From the NCBI GenBank assembly GCA_020634815.1, contig JACKBA010000034.1:4774-68773 (forward strand): a DNA stretch of 64,000 bases, given 5' to 3'. The position numbers were made by a program, and so were the translations under genes. This stretch comes from Caldilineaceae bacterium. GTDB taxonomy: Bacteria; Chloroflexota; Anaerolineae; Caldilineales; Caldilineaceae. The notes beneath the pieces are model-generated. The model saw nothing but the letters and a program-made list of their open reading frames with translations, searched no databases and was not told the origin of the DNA. Below, one piece after another: positions 16,215-26,010 of this stretch (its first letter is position 1; each line of letters begins with the position of its first letter).

Positions 16215-19200
16215 ATGAAACAGGCACTTATCTCCCTACTCCGCAACCGGTCATACCAGTTGGCCCTGGTGATCACGCTCGGTGTCATGGCCGGGCAGCA
16301 TCTGATTACAGAGCATGTGCTGACGACCCGCCATCTTGGGACGCTCGACCACCTGGCCATCTTCGCCGTCACCGGCGCGTGGATGCTGCCTGCGGCCCTG
16401 CTCTCGGTCGTGCTGGGCCGGCGCATCGCGCGCTTCCTAGGCATCGGTGAGCGGCACTGGCTCCATCGTATCGAGCTGGCCGGTCTCATCTCCATCGTCA
16501 TGCTGGAGATCCTGCTGGCCGGCTTCGTCGCGCAGCCGTGGACGCATCCCATCTACGACGCCCTGCTGCCCGCCCACCACCACGCCGCCGACCCGCTGCA
16601 AACGATGGTTCTCGGCCAGATGCTCACCTTCGTCGTGGCGCTGCTGGGTCTCTTCCTTCTGCCGCTGCAGGATGTGAAATGGCGCGCCGTGCAGGTGCCC
16701 AGCCTGTCACTCAACACGCGCCGCCGGGCGGTGTCGCTGGCGCTGCTGGCGAGCATGGTGCTCAGCCTGCTGCCCTTCCAGGTGCAGAACGGCGTCCTGA
16801 CGCCGGCCACCACCCAGGCCGTCAGCGATGCCTGCACCGACCCCGGCGCCCCGCAACGCAGTTACAACGTTTCGGCCATCTTTGTGCGCATGACGCTCAA
16901 CCGCTTTGGCGACAACGATCCCGGCGCGGCCATGTACGTGCTGACGGAGAACATCCCCGCGCTGCGCGCCGAGGAGGCTGCGCGCCAGGTGACGACCGGC
17001 CTGCGCAGCGACCTGATCCAGCCGCTGGTTATCCGCGCCAACCTGGGCGAGTGCGTGACGATCAACTTCACCAACCAGCTCAACCGGGCGGCCTCTTTCC
17101 ACGTGCAGAGCCTGGCCTACACCGTCAACAACGCCGGCGGCATGGTCGGCAATAACCCGGACACCTTCGCCGCAGCCAACGGCGGCACGCGCACCTATCG
17201 CATCTCCATGCCGCCGGCCAACGACCCGCGCGGCGAAGGCGCGTATTACTTCTACAGCCACGGCGCGGCACGTGCGTTGACCAGCCACGGCCTCTTCGGC
17301 GCCCTGGTGGCCGAACCGCCCGGCTCGACCTATCTGCACGCCATGACCGGCCAGCCGCTCACCAGCGGCTGGGAGGCGATCATCGTCGATCCTAATGGCT
17401 CCAACTTCCGCGAATTCACGCTGCTTTGGCATGAGATCGGCGACGAAAAGGCCGACATTTTCGACGCGGCTGGTACCCCGCTGCCCGTGCTCGACCAGGC
17501 CATCAGCGGCGCCTACCGCCCCGGCTCGCGCGCCATGAACTATCGCAGCGAGCCCTTCATGGATCGCCTGCTCTTGCAGCAGGCCAATGGCCAGGAAATG
17601 GACAAGGCGCTGGCCTACAGTTCCTACACCTTTGGCGACCCGGCCACGCCCATGCCGCGCTCCTACCTCGGCGAGCCGACCAAAACGCGCCTGGTGCACG
17701 CCGGCAGCGAGATGTTCCACGTCTACCACCTGCACGGCGGCGGCACGCGCTGGCGCCGCAATCCCTTCGCCGACGACCGCGGCGAGTTCGACCAGGGGTT
17801 GAAGAAGTCGCCGACGCAGGACGCCTTCTCTATCCGCCTGGACTCGCAGAGCATCGCACCCTCCGAGAGCTTCACGCTGGAGCACGAGTGCGCGGCCGGC
17901 GGCTGCCAGCAGACTGCGGGCGACTATCTCTTCCACTGCCACATCGGCCCGCACTACGTGGCCGGCATGTGGTCCTTCTGGCGCGTCTACGACACACTCC
18001 AGCCCGACCTGGCCGTCATCCCGACGCGCGCACCGGCGCCGACCGCCGTCAACTCGCTGGGGCTGATCGGGACCGTCGTCGAAGGCAGGACATTATTGCC
18101 TGCCGCGCAGATTACCGATCCGAATACACAGATTTCCATCGAGGATTGGGCGCGACGCCTGTTCCCTGCGCAGGGCGTGCCCTTCGACGAACTCGACGCG
18201 GCCGTGTGGGACTGGACGATCGACTATGTCAACGGCGACCCGAACCAGCCGCTGGTATTGGGCGAGCCGGAAACGACCTTTACCTGGGTCAACTACACGC
18301 CAAGACCCGGGACGCGCCCGGATCGGCGGCCGGAGATCATGTTCAACCCGACCAATGCGCGCTATGCGTGGCCGGTGCTGCGCCCGCACCTGGGGCGACG
18401 GCCGCCCTTTGCCTCCAACCAGCACGGCGGCGCGCCCTGGGCAGGCGAGACCGCAACGGCCACACGACCCGACGGCATGTGCCCGGACACGGCACCCAAC
18501 AACCGCTTCTATCCGGTGACGGCGATCCAGAAACGGCTGGAAATCAAGCCCAACGCCTTCGACGACAACGGCATGTTGTTCGTGCTGAATGAGGACAAGC
18601 AGGCCGTGGTCGCCGGCACCAAACAGGCCGAGCCGCTGGTGCTGCGATCCAACGTGGGCGACTGCGTCGACGTGGTGCTGACCAGTTCGTTGGAGGATGC
18701 TCGCGCCTTCCACACCTACTCCAAGGTGAACCTGCACATTCACTTCGTGCAGTTCGACCCGCAGGCCTCCGACGGCGTCATCAGCGGCATGTCCTTCGAG
18801 CAGTCCGTGCGCCCGTACACGACGGAACTCAGCGCGCCTGGTGCGCTGGCGCCCGTCGGGCGCACGTTGGTGCAGGCTGCCGCGGCCGGCGCCACCCAGA
18901 TCGCCGTCAGCGACGCCAGCCGGCTGCACGTCGGCGGCGCCTTCGGCATCGGCCTGGACCGTGCCAACATCGAGATCCGCACGCTCACCGCCGTCGACAC
19001 GGTGAACAACACCGTTATGCTGGACCAGCCGCTGGCGCAGAACCACGAGAGCGGCGAGCCGGTGGGCGTGGAGTTCGTGCGCTATCGTTGGTACTCCGAC
19101 GTCGACTCGGGCACGGTCTTCTATCACAGCCACGTTACCTTCACCGACTGGTATCATGGCCTGATCGGCGCGCACATCATCGAGCCGGCCGGTTCGACCT

Positions 19201-22200
19201 ACCACAACCCGTTGACCGGCCAGCCGATCCGCAGCGGCACCGTGGCCGACATCCGCACCACGGGCGTCGCCGGCAACACCTCCAGCGGTCCGTGGCCGCC
19301 CGGCGCGCCGGGGACAGAGCGCGGCTTCCGCGAATATGTCGTCTTCTTCACGGCCGACAGTCCCGCCAATGGCGCCAGCGGCGGCACGATCAACCTGCGC
19401 GCCTCGCCCTTCGCCACGCGCGGCACCGACCCGGGACGCATCTTCTCGTCGGTGACCAATAACGACCCCTTCACGCCACTCTTCCGCGCCTACCTGGGCG
19501 ACCCGGTCATGATCCGCGGCATGAGCGTGGTGGAGAAGGAAGGCGCCCTGCGCATCACCGGCCATCGCTTCCGGCTCGAGCGTTTTGCATCCGAAGGCGT
19601 GCAGATGGACACCGCCGGCATAGATATCTCCGAGCGTTACGACCTCATCCTGGAGGGCGGCGCCGGCGGCATCCAGCAGCGGGCGGGCGACTATCTCTAC
19701 TACACGACCATCATGGAGCAATTCATCGATGGCGCGTGGGGCCTCATGCGTGTCTACGATCGCCAGCGCAACGACCTGCAGGTGCTGCCGGGACGCCCGG
19801 CGCCGCCCACGGGTCCGGGCGGATTCCCGCAACAGCAGCCGTCGCCCGGCAGCGCGCCCATACCGGCGAGCGATCCCGGCGCCGTCTGCCCGGCCAACGC
19901 GCCGCTGCGCTCCTACGAGGCGGTGATCTTCCGCCAGCCGATTCCGTACAGCCCGGCCAATGTCGACCTGGACGGTGTCGTCTATGCGCTGGCGGATGAA
20001 GAGGCAGCCATCCGCGCCGGTACGCTGCCGGCCCGCCCGCTGGTGCTGCGCACCAATGTGGGCGAATGTCTCGAGATCGGCCTGACCAACAAGCTGCTGC
20101 AGAGCGCCTCTCTGCACGCCGGTGAGCTGACCTACGACCCGCAAGGTTCCTACGGCGCGGCCATCGGCTTCAACACCGACTCCACCGTCGCGCCCGGCGC
20201 GCGCCGTGTCTATCGCTATTATGCCGACCAGGATGTGGGCATCACGCTCTTCTACAACCTGGCCAATCCGACCACGGCCGCGCGCGGGGCCTTCGGCGCC
20301 ATCATCGTGGAGCCGGCCGGTTCCATCTACCGCAACCCGCTGGACGGCACGACCGCGCGCTCCGGCATCGTCGCCGACATCATCACGCCGCAGGGCAGCT
20401 TCCGCGAGTACGTGGGCCTGCTCAGCGACGAGGACGACGTCATCGGCCAGAACCAGATGCCCTATCCCACCGTGGTGCAGGGCTTCACCGGCTTGAACTA
20501 TGTGGCCGAGGCCTTCGCCGATCGCCTGGGCGTCAATGCCGACCCGGCGCTGGTCTTTGCCAGCCCGGTGCATGGCGACCCGGCCAACCTGCTGCAAGCG
20601 CACCTGGGCGATGCCGTGCGGCTGCGCGTCGGCAAGCCGTGGGGCACGCAAGGCCAGGTCTTCGGAATCGAGGGCCATCGCTGGCCGCTCGAACCGAACA
20701 TGGCCGGATCGAACCTGATCGCCAGCAAGTCCTTCCGCAGCGGCGAGGCGTTCGACATGCTGCTGCACGACGGCGCCGGTGGGCAGGCGGGCGCGCCGGG
20801 CGACTACTTCTTCGGCGACATGCGCGCGCCCTTCCAGGAGGCGGGCGTGTGGGGTCTGCTGCGCGTCCTGCCGGGCCAGGCGACGGGCGTGCTGCCGCTG
20901 CCGGCGCCGGGCGTCATGCTCGACGCAACCAACACCGCCAGCGCCGCGCAAATCTATCTCAACTCGCCGGTCACCTTTGCGTACCAGGTGCGCAATCGCG
21001 GCACGGTCGCCCTCACCGGTGTGAACGTCACCGACAGCGCCTGCGCAACTCAGGGTGGGACGCTGACGCAGACCGGCAACGGCAATGGCGACGCCATTCT
21101 CGACGCCGGCGAAATCTGGAGCTACACCTGCACGGTCACGCCGGCCGCTACCATCACCAACCGCATGACGGTCACGGCGCTCGACGGCGCCGGCGCCACG
21201 GTCACGGCTGCGGCCACGGCCGGCGTCTCCGTCGTCAACCCGCAGATCGCGCTGGCACGCCCGGCGCCGGCCGCGCAGGTGCAGGCCGGCCAGCCCATCG
21301 CCTTCGCCTATGCCGTCTCCGTGCCGGCCGGCGGCGTCGGCTCGCTGAGCAACGTCGTCGTGACGGACGATGCCTGCACCGCACCCACGCGCACCGGCGG
21401 CGACACCAATAACAACAATGTCCTGGAAGTGGGCGAGACGTGGCTCTATGCCTGTACGGTCACGCTCAACGCCAACGTGCAGAGCACGGCGACTGCCACG
21501 GCCGTCGACTCCTTCGGCGCCCAGGTGGCGGCCGTGGTGCCGCTGGCAATCGAGGTGCTGCCGGCGAGCATCCAACTCTCCGTGCAGCCGAGCGTCACTT
21601 CCGCCATCGTTGGCACCACGGTCAACTACAACTACACGGTGACCAACAACGGCAGCGCGCCGCTCAACAATGTCACCGTCACCGACTCGCTCTTTGGCGC
21701 CATCACCCTGAATACCAACGCGCTGGCGCCGGGGGCGAGCGCCACGGGCAGCCGCTCGATCGTCGTCCAGGAGAGCCACCTGCCCGGACCGTTGGTTGGA
21801 AATATCACGGCGACGGGCACGCCCTCCGTGCCGCCGTCCGCCAACGTCACGGCCAACGCGACGACCTCGGTGGCGCTCGGCGCCACGCCGCAGATTGCGG
21901 TGACGAGTGTCGCCCAGCCGGGCAGCGCCACCATCGGCCAGAGCATCGCCTATACCTTCACGGTGACCAACAACGGCAACACGACGCTGAGCAACGTGGT
22001 CGCCAACGACACGCGCTTTGGCGCACTCCTGCCGGCGCCGGCCACGTTGCAGCCGGGCCAGAGCGTCGTCCAGACGCGTGCGCTGCCTGTGACCGAAGGG
22101 CTGCTGCCTGGCCCGGTGACCAACAGCGTTACCGTCACGGGTACGCCGCCGGCCAACCTGCCGCCGGTGACGGCCACGGCCAACAGTGCCGTCAACCTGA

Positions 22201-25200
22201 CCTACAGCGCCGCCCTCCAGGTGACGCGCACCGCGTCGCCGAATCCGGCGGGCGTCGGCCAGGCAATCAACTACGTCTTCACCGTGCGCAACATCGGCAA
22301 CGTCACGCTCTCCGACTTGCAGGCGGTCGACAGCCGCTGGAGCGTCGTCGGCATCAGCGTCAGCAGCCTGGCGCCCAACGCCGAGACGACCATCTCGCAC
22401 GTCTACACGGTCAAGGAGAGCGACCTGCCCGGCCCGCTAGTCAACACGCTGGTCGTGACGGGAACGCCGCCCGGTGGCCTGCCCGCCGTGTCGACGTCGA
22501 ACACCGGCTCCGTCAACCTCGTCAGCAACGCCGTGTTGCAGGTCAGCCAGACCAGCAGCAGCGCACAGGCGGCCGTCGGCCAGTCGGTCACCTTCACCTA
22601 CACGGTGCGCAACGCCGGCAACGTGACGCTCAACAACGTCGTCGTCAGCCGCAGCTTCCCGACGGCCCAGTCCATGGCGCCCGTCAGCCTGGCGCCGGGT
22701 CAGAGCATCACGGGCACGGTCAGCGGCACGGTACTGGAATCCTACCTGCCCGGCCCGCTGGTGAGCACGGTCAGCGCCACGGGCGCGCCGCCGTCCGGCG
22801 CGCCGGTCAGCGGCTCCAACGCCACCTCGGTGGCGCTGACCAGCAGCCCGGCCATTCAACTGACGATGCAGGCCAGCCGCAGCAGCGCCAACGTGGGTGA
22901 GGCCGTCACCTACACCTACACCGTGCGCAACATCGGCAACGTGATGCTGAACCAGGTCACGGTGAACGATGCCCGGCTGGGCGCAGTCACGCTCAACACG
23001 ACGACGCTGGCGCCCAATGCAACGGCGACCGGCACGCGCACGCGCACCATCGTCGAGGGCGACCTGCCCGGACCCTTCACCAACAACGCGACGGCCAGCG
23101 GCACGCCGGCCTTTGGCGGCGGTGCGGCTGTAACGACCGGCGCGTCAGCTTCGGTAACGCTCACCAGCAACCCGGCCATCCGGCTGACGCTACAGACGAG
23201 CGCGGCGTCGGCCAGTGTGGGCGAGGCAGTTCTCTACACCTACCGCGTGGAGAACAACGGCAACGTCACGCTCCAGAATCTCAGCCTGAGCGACTCACGC
23301 TTCGGCAATATCGCGCTGGGCCAGTCCAACCTGGCGCCCGGCGAGGTCATCACCCGCGTCGAGGTCTTCACCGTCGGCGAGAGCGATCTGCCCGGCCCGC
23401 TCAACAACAGCGCGACGGCCACGGCCAAGTCGGCCTACTCGCCCTTCGCCACCGTGACGAGCGGCGCCAATGCGACGCTGGCGCTGACCTCCAACCCGAC
23501 GCTTCAGGTGACGCGCCAGACGAACGTGGCGTCCGCCACCATCGGCCAGCGCGTCTACTACACCTTCACGGTGACCAACCGCGGCGACGTGACGCTGAGC
23601 AACCTCAGCGCCAGCGATACGCTGCTCGGTTCCATCGTGCTGGGCAACAACCTGCTGCAGCCGAATCAGAGCACGACGGGCAGCAAGTCCTTCGTCGTCA
23701 CGGAGGCCAACCTGCCCGGCCCGCTGGCCGACATCTTCACGGTCTCGGGCATGGCGTCCGGCGGCGGTGGTGTCGTCACGGCCGGGACGAGCGGCGTCGT
23801 CAACCTGACCTACAACGCCGCGCTGCAAGTCGAGCGCACGGCGACACCCGATCCGGCTGATGTCGGCGTCGGCGTCACCTACCGCTTCACGGTGACCAAC
23901 AATGGCAACGTCACGCTCAACAACCTCAGCGCCGGCAACACGCTGCTGGGCACCGTGCTCGTCGACAAGACGGCGCTGGCGCCCGGCCAGAAAGCGCTGG
24001 CTCAGGTGACGCGCATCGTCGTGGAGGGCGACCTGCCCGGCCCGCTGGCCGACACGCTGACCGTCACGGCCACGCCGCCCAACGGGCTGCCCGCCGTGAC
24101 CGGCTCGGCGACGGGTGCGGTGGCACTGCGCAGCAACGCTGTCCTGGAACTGGTGCAGACGGCCAACACGGCGCTGGCCGACATGGGCGACACCGTCATC
24201 TTCACCATGCGCGTGCGCAACCTGGGCAACGTCACGCTCAACAACGTCGTGCTGACGCATGACTTCCCGACCGCGACGACGCTGCCGGCCTTCAGCCTGG
24301 CGCCTGGCGCCACGGTCGTGCGCACGGTCACCCATGTCGTGGGCGAGAGCGACCTGCCCGGCCCGCTCACCAACAACGTCGGCGTCACGGCCAATCCGCC
24401 GCTGGGCGCAGCGCTCACCGCGGCCGACTCGGACAGCGTCGCCCTGCAAAGCAACGCCGAGATCAAGCTGAGCCTGTACGCCAGCCACGACGCGGCGAGC
24501 ATCGGCGACACGGTCACCTACACCTACGAGGTGAAGAACCTTGGCAACCAGACGCTGCAGAGCCTGGCGCTCACCGACAGCCGGCACGGCGTCATCGCCC
24601 TCGGCGTGACTGCGCTGGCGCCGGACGCCAAGACGACCAAGACGATCACCTACGTGGTCAAGGAGAGCGACCTGCCCGGCCCGTTGGCCAATGTGGCCAC
24701 GGTGACGGGCGCGCCACAGTTCGGCGGCGGGGCCGCCGTCAGCGACTCTGACTCGCACGCGATCGCCCTGACCGGCGCGCCGGCCCTGGAGGTCACGCGC
24801 CAGTCCAGCCGCAACTCGGCGACCGTCGGCGACAGGCTGACCTACACCTTCACGGTGCGCAACGCCGGCGACGTGACGTTGACGAATCTGAAGCTCGTCG
24901 ACACGCGGCTGGGCGAGCTGGCGCTCGGCCAGAGCGAGCTGGCGCCCGGCGCGACCGTCGTCGTCGCCGGCTCCACCACGGTGGCGGAGAGCGACCTGCC
25001 CGGCCCGCTGGCCAACACGGTCACCGCACAGGCGACGCCGAAGTTCGGCGGCAGTGCGCCGCTGACCGCCACGAAGAGCGGCCAGGTAACGCTCTTCGGT
25101 CTGCCCGGCATCAACCTGTCACAGCAGGCCAGCACATCCATCGCCAACGTGGGTGAGACGGTGTACTACACCTTCACGGTCGAGAATATCGGCAACGTGA

Positions 25201-25781
25201 CGCTGGTCGACGTCAAGATCATCGATACGCACCTGGGCACCATCGAGATTGCGGGCAGCGCAGGTCTGGCGCCCGGCGCCAAGCGCACGAAGAGCGTTGC
25301 CCATGTGGTCGAGGAGGACGATCTGCCCGGCCCCATCAACAACTATGCCACCGTCTCCGGCATGCCGATCTACCTGGCTGGCGTTCCGGGCGGTGCGGGA
25401 CAGCTCACGCGCTCCACGGCCGGCACGGTCTCGGTGAGCACCTCGTCGGTGACGCTGCGCCACGTCGTCGCCAGCGGCAACACGCAGCCGGCCATGGCGT
25501 TCAGCCTGGACGGCAAGACGGCGACGCTGGGTCACGGCGAGAGCAAGAAGTTCGGCACGCTCACGCCGGGCGCGCACACCGTCACCGTGGCGCTGCCGGA
25601 GCAGTGGCAACTCGCCGGCGTCGCTTGCGACAGCGGCGTCACCATCGACCAGTCGGCGGCGCCGGCCGCCGGTGGCCAGGCCGTCGCGACCTTCACGCTG
25701 GATCGCAGCCAGCACGTAACCTGCACCTTCACCACGGAACAGACGGCCTACGATCTGTACATGCCGGCCGTTCTGCGCTGA
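16215..25781 (+). CDS. Giant exported multicopper oxidase-like protein with LPGP-repeat stalk
   Basis: 3188 aa. Layout: five membrane segments (~15-190); six cupredoxin domains in three pairs (~206-596, 752-1192, 1219-1552); two repeats with Ca-loop-like NGNGDAILDAGE and DTNNNNVLEVGE (~1566-1782); twelve ~105-residue beta-sandwich repeats (DUF11/DUF7507-like), each with an LPGP(L/F/V/I) loop (~1784-3059); a last Ig/prealbumin-like domain; and the C-terminus DLYMPAVLR. Copper ligands: domain 2 keeps HVYHLHG (H502, H505, H507) and HCHIGPHYVAGM (574-585). Domain 3 keeps LHIH (H841, H843) and YHSH (H971, H973). The matching motifs in domains 1, 4, 5 and 6 are lost. One full trinuclear plus T1 set is therefore split over domains 2 and 3. 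The family oxidises metals or phenols with O2; the substrate is unknown. The start at 16215 has GGGAAAG upstream. It is transcribed with the 15462 gene and ends in strong terminators. Confidence 0.85.
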   Translation: MKQALISLLRNRSYQLALVITLGVMAGQHLITEHVLTTRHLGTLDHLAIFAVTGAWMLPAALLSVVLGRRIARFLGIGERHWLHRIELAGLISIVMLEILLAGFVAQPWTHPIYDALLPAHHHAADPLQTMVLGQMLTFVVALLGLFLLPLQDVKWRAVQVPSLSLNTRRRAVSLALLASMVLSLLPFQVQNGVLTPATTQAVSDACTDPGAPQRSYNVSAIFVRMTLNRFGDNDPGAAMYVLTENIPALRAEEAARQVTTGLRSDLIQPLVIRANLGECVTINFTNQLNRAASFHVQSLAYTVNNAGGMVGNNPDTFAAANGGTRTYRISMPPANDPRGEGAYYFYSHGAARALTSHGLFGALVAEPPGSTYLHAMTGQPLTSGWEAIIVDPNGSNFREFTLLWHEIGDEKADIFDAAGTPLPVLDQAISGAYRPGSRAMNYRSEPFMDRLLLQQANGQEMDKALAYSSYTFGDPATPMPRSYLGEPTKTRLVHAGSEMFHVYHLHGGGTRWRRNPFADDRGEFDQGLKKSPTQDAFSIRLDSQSIAPSESFTLEHECAAGGCQQTAGDYLFHCHIGPHYVAGMWSFWRVYDTLQPDLAVIPTRAPAPTAVNSLGLIGTVVEGRTLLPAAQITDPNTQISIEDWARRLFPAQGVPFDELDAAVWDWTIDYVNGDPNQPLVLGEPETTFTWVNYTPRPGTRPDRRPEIMFNPTNARYAWPVLRPHLGRRPPFASNQHGGAPWAGETATATRPDGMCPDTAPNNRFYPVTAIQKRLEIKPNAFDDNGMLFVLNEDKQAVVAGTKQAEPLVLRSNVGDCVDVVLTSSLEDARAFHTYSKVNLHIHFVQFDPQASDGVISGMSFEQSVRPYTTELSAPGALAPVGRTLVQAAAAGATQIAVSDASRLHVGGAFGIGLDRANIEIRTLTAVDTVNNTVMLDQPLAQNHESGEPVGVEFVRYRWYSDVDSGTVFYHSHVTFTDWYHGLIGAHIIEPAGSTYHNPLTGQPIRSGTVADIRTTGVAGNTSSGPWPPGAPGTERGFREYVVFFTADSPANGASGGTINLRASPFATRGTDPGRIFSSVTNNDPFTPLFRAYLGDPVMIRGMSVVEKEGALRITGHRFRLERFASEGVQMDTAGIDISERYDLILEGGAGGIQQRAGDYLYYTTIMEQFIDGAWGLMRVYDRQRNDLQVLPGRPAPPTGPGGFPQQQPSPGSAPIPASDPGAVCPANAPLRSYEAVIFRQPIPYSPANVDLDGVVYALADEEAAIRAGTLPARPLVLRTNVGECLEIGLTNKLLQSASLHAGELTYDPQGSYGAAIGFNTDSTVAPGARRVYRYYADQDVGITLFYNLANPTTAARGAFGAIIVEPAGSIYRNPLDGTTARSGIVADIITPQGSFREYVGLLSDEDDVIGQNQMPYPTVVQGFTGLNYVAEAFADRLGVNADPALVFASPVHGDPANLLQAHLGDAVRLRVGKPWGTQGQVFGIEGHRWPLEPNMAGSNLIASKSFRSGEAFDMLLHDGAGGQAGAPGDYFFGDMRAPFQEAGVWGLLRVLPGQATGVLPLPAPGVMLDATNTASAAQIYLNSPVTFAYQVRNRGTVALTGVNVTDSACATQGGTLTQTGNGNGDAILDAGEIWSYTCTVTPAATITNRMTVTALDGAGATVTAAATAGVSVVNPQIALARPAPAAQVQAGQPIAFAYAVSVPAGGVGSLSNVVVTDDACTAPTRTGGDTNNNNVLEVGETWLYACTVTLNANVQSTATATAVDSFGAQVAAVVPLAIEVLPASIQLSVQPSVTSAIVGTTVNYNYTVTNNGSAPLNNVTVTDSLFGAITLNTNALAPGASATGSRSIVVQESHLPGPLVGNITATGTPSVPPSANVTANATTSVALGATPQIAVTSVAQPGSATIGQSIAYTFTVTNNGNTTLSNVVANDTRFGALLPAPATLQPGQSVVQTRALPVTEGLLPGPVTNSVTVTGTPPANLPPVTATANSAVNLTYSAALQVTRTASPNPAGVGQAINYVFTVRNIGNVTLSDLQAVDSRWSVVGISVSSLAPNAETTISHVYTVKESDLPGPLVNTLVVTGTPPGGLPAVSTSNTGSVNLVSNAVLQVSQTSSSAQAAVGQSVTFTYTVRNAGNVTLNNVVVSRSFPTAQSMAPVSLAPGQSITGTVSGTVLESYLPGPLVSTVSATGAPPSGAPVSGSNATSVALTSSPAIQLTMQASRSSANVGEAVTYTYTVRNIGNVMLNQVTVNDARLGAVTLNTTTLAPNATATGTRTRTIVEGDLPGPFTNNATASGTPAFGGGAAVTTGASASVTLTSNPAIRLTLQTSAASASVGEAVLYTYRVENNGNVTLQNLSLSDSRFGNIALGQSNLAPGEVITRVEVFTVGESDLPGPLNNSATATAKSAYSPFATVTSGANATLALTSNPTLQVTRQTNVASATIGQRVYYTFTVTNRGDVTLSNLSASDTLLGSIVLGNNLLQPNQSTTGSKSFVVTEANLPGPLADIFTVSGMASGGGGVVTAGTSGVVNLTYNAALQVERTATPDPADVGVGVTYRFTVTNNGNVTLNNLSAGNTLLGTVLVDKTALAPGQKALAQVTRIVVEGDLPGPLADTLTVTATPPNGLPAVTGSATGAVALRSNAVLELVQTANTALADMGDTVIFTMRVRNLGNVTLNNVVLTHDFPTATTLPAFSLAPGATVVRTVTHVVGESDLPGPLTNNVGVTANPPLGAALTAADSDSVALQSNAEIKLSLYASHDAASIGDTVTYTYEVKNLGNQTLQSLALTDSRHGVIALGVTALAPDAKTTKTITYVVKESDLPGPLANVATVTGAPQFGGGAAVSDSDSHAIALTGAPALEVTRQSSRNSATVGDRLTYTFTVRNAGDVTLTNLKLVDTRLGELALGQSELAPGATVVVAGSTTVAESDLPGPLANTVTAQATPKFGGSAPLTATKSGQVTLFGLPGINLSQQASTSIANVGETVYYTFTVENIGNVTLVDVKIIDTHLGTIEIAGSAGLAPGAKRTKSVAHVVEEDDLPGPINNYATVSGMPIYLAGVPGGAGQLTRSTAGTVSVSTSSVTLRHVVASGNTQPAMAFSLDGKTATLGHGESKKFGTLTPGAHTVTVALPEQWQLAGVACDSGVTIDQSAAPAAGGQAVATFTLDRSQHVTCTFTTEQTAYDLYMPAVLR

Positions 25782-25789
25782 TCTAGCCC

Positions 25790-25827
25790 CGTGGATGGGT
25801 AGTCCGATCCCCTGCTACCCATCCACG
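25790..25827 (+). terminator. Stem-loop after the oxidase gene
   Basis: Perfect 13-bp stem (CGTGGATGGGTAG with CTACCCATCCACG) and a 12-nt loop, 8 nt after the stop codon. There is no T run, so it may protect the mRNA end or act together with the next hairpin. Confidence 0.6.
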
Positions 25828-25842
25828 CCCTGAAAGAACCAG

Positions 25843-25883
25843 GAGGCGGCGAATCCGTATCGGACTCGCCGCCTCTGCTTTTC
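25843..25883 (+). terminator. Rho-independent terminator of the oxidase unit
   Basis: 10-bp stem GAGGCGGCGA (25843-25852) with TCGCCGCCTC (25866-25875), then TGCTTTTC. Confidence 0.8.
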
Positions 25884-25896
25884 TGCCGCCGGCCAA

Positions 25897-25929
25897 AATT
25901 GAAACAACTTCGTAACAACCCGTAGATCG
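25897..25929 (+). promoter_or_regulatory. 11-bp direct-repeat box C, upstream of the propeller/PKD giant
   Basis: TTGAAACAAC then, 11 bp on, TCGTAACAAC, followed by CGTAGATCG and a -10-like TGTGAAGT (~25933-25940). It starts 14 nt after the preceding terminator and about 82 nt before the gene. Confidence 0.65.
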
Positions 25930-26010
25930 GGCTGTGAAGTCTGGCGCGTACGCTGGTCAGGAACCGATCGAGCGCACTGGGCGCATGGCCATGGAAGGAT
26001 GAGGTCCGTC

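Noticed and set aside
18093..22400. A 1435-codon open frame on the minus strand opposite the oxidase giant
   Set aside because: Same GC-bias shadow; the + strand frame has clear cupredoxin motifs.
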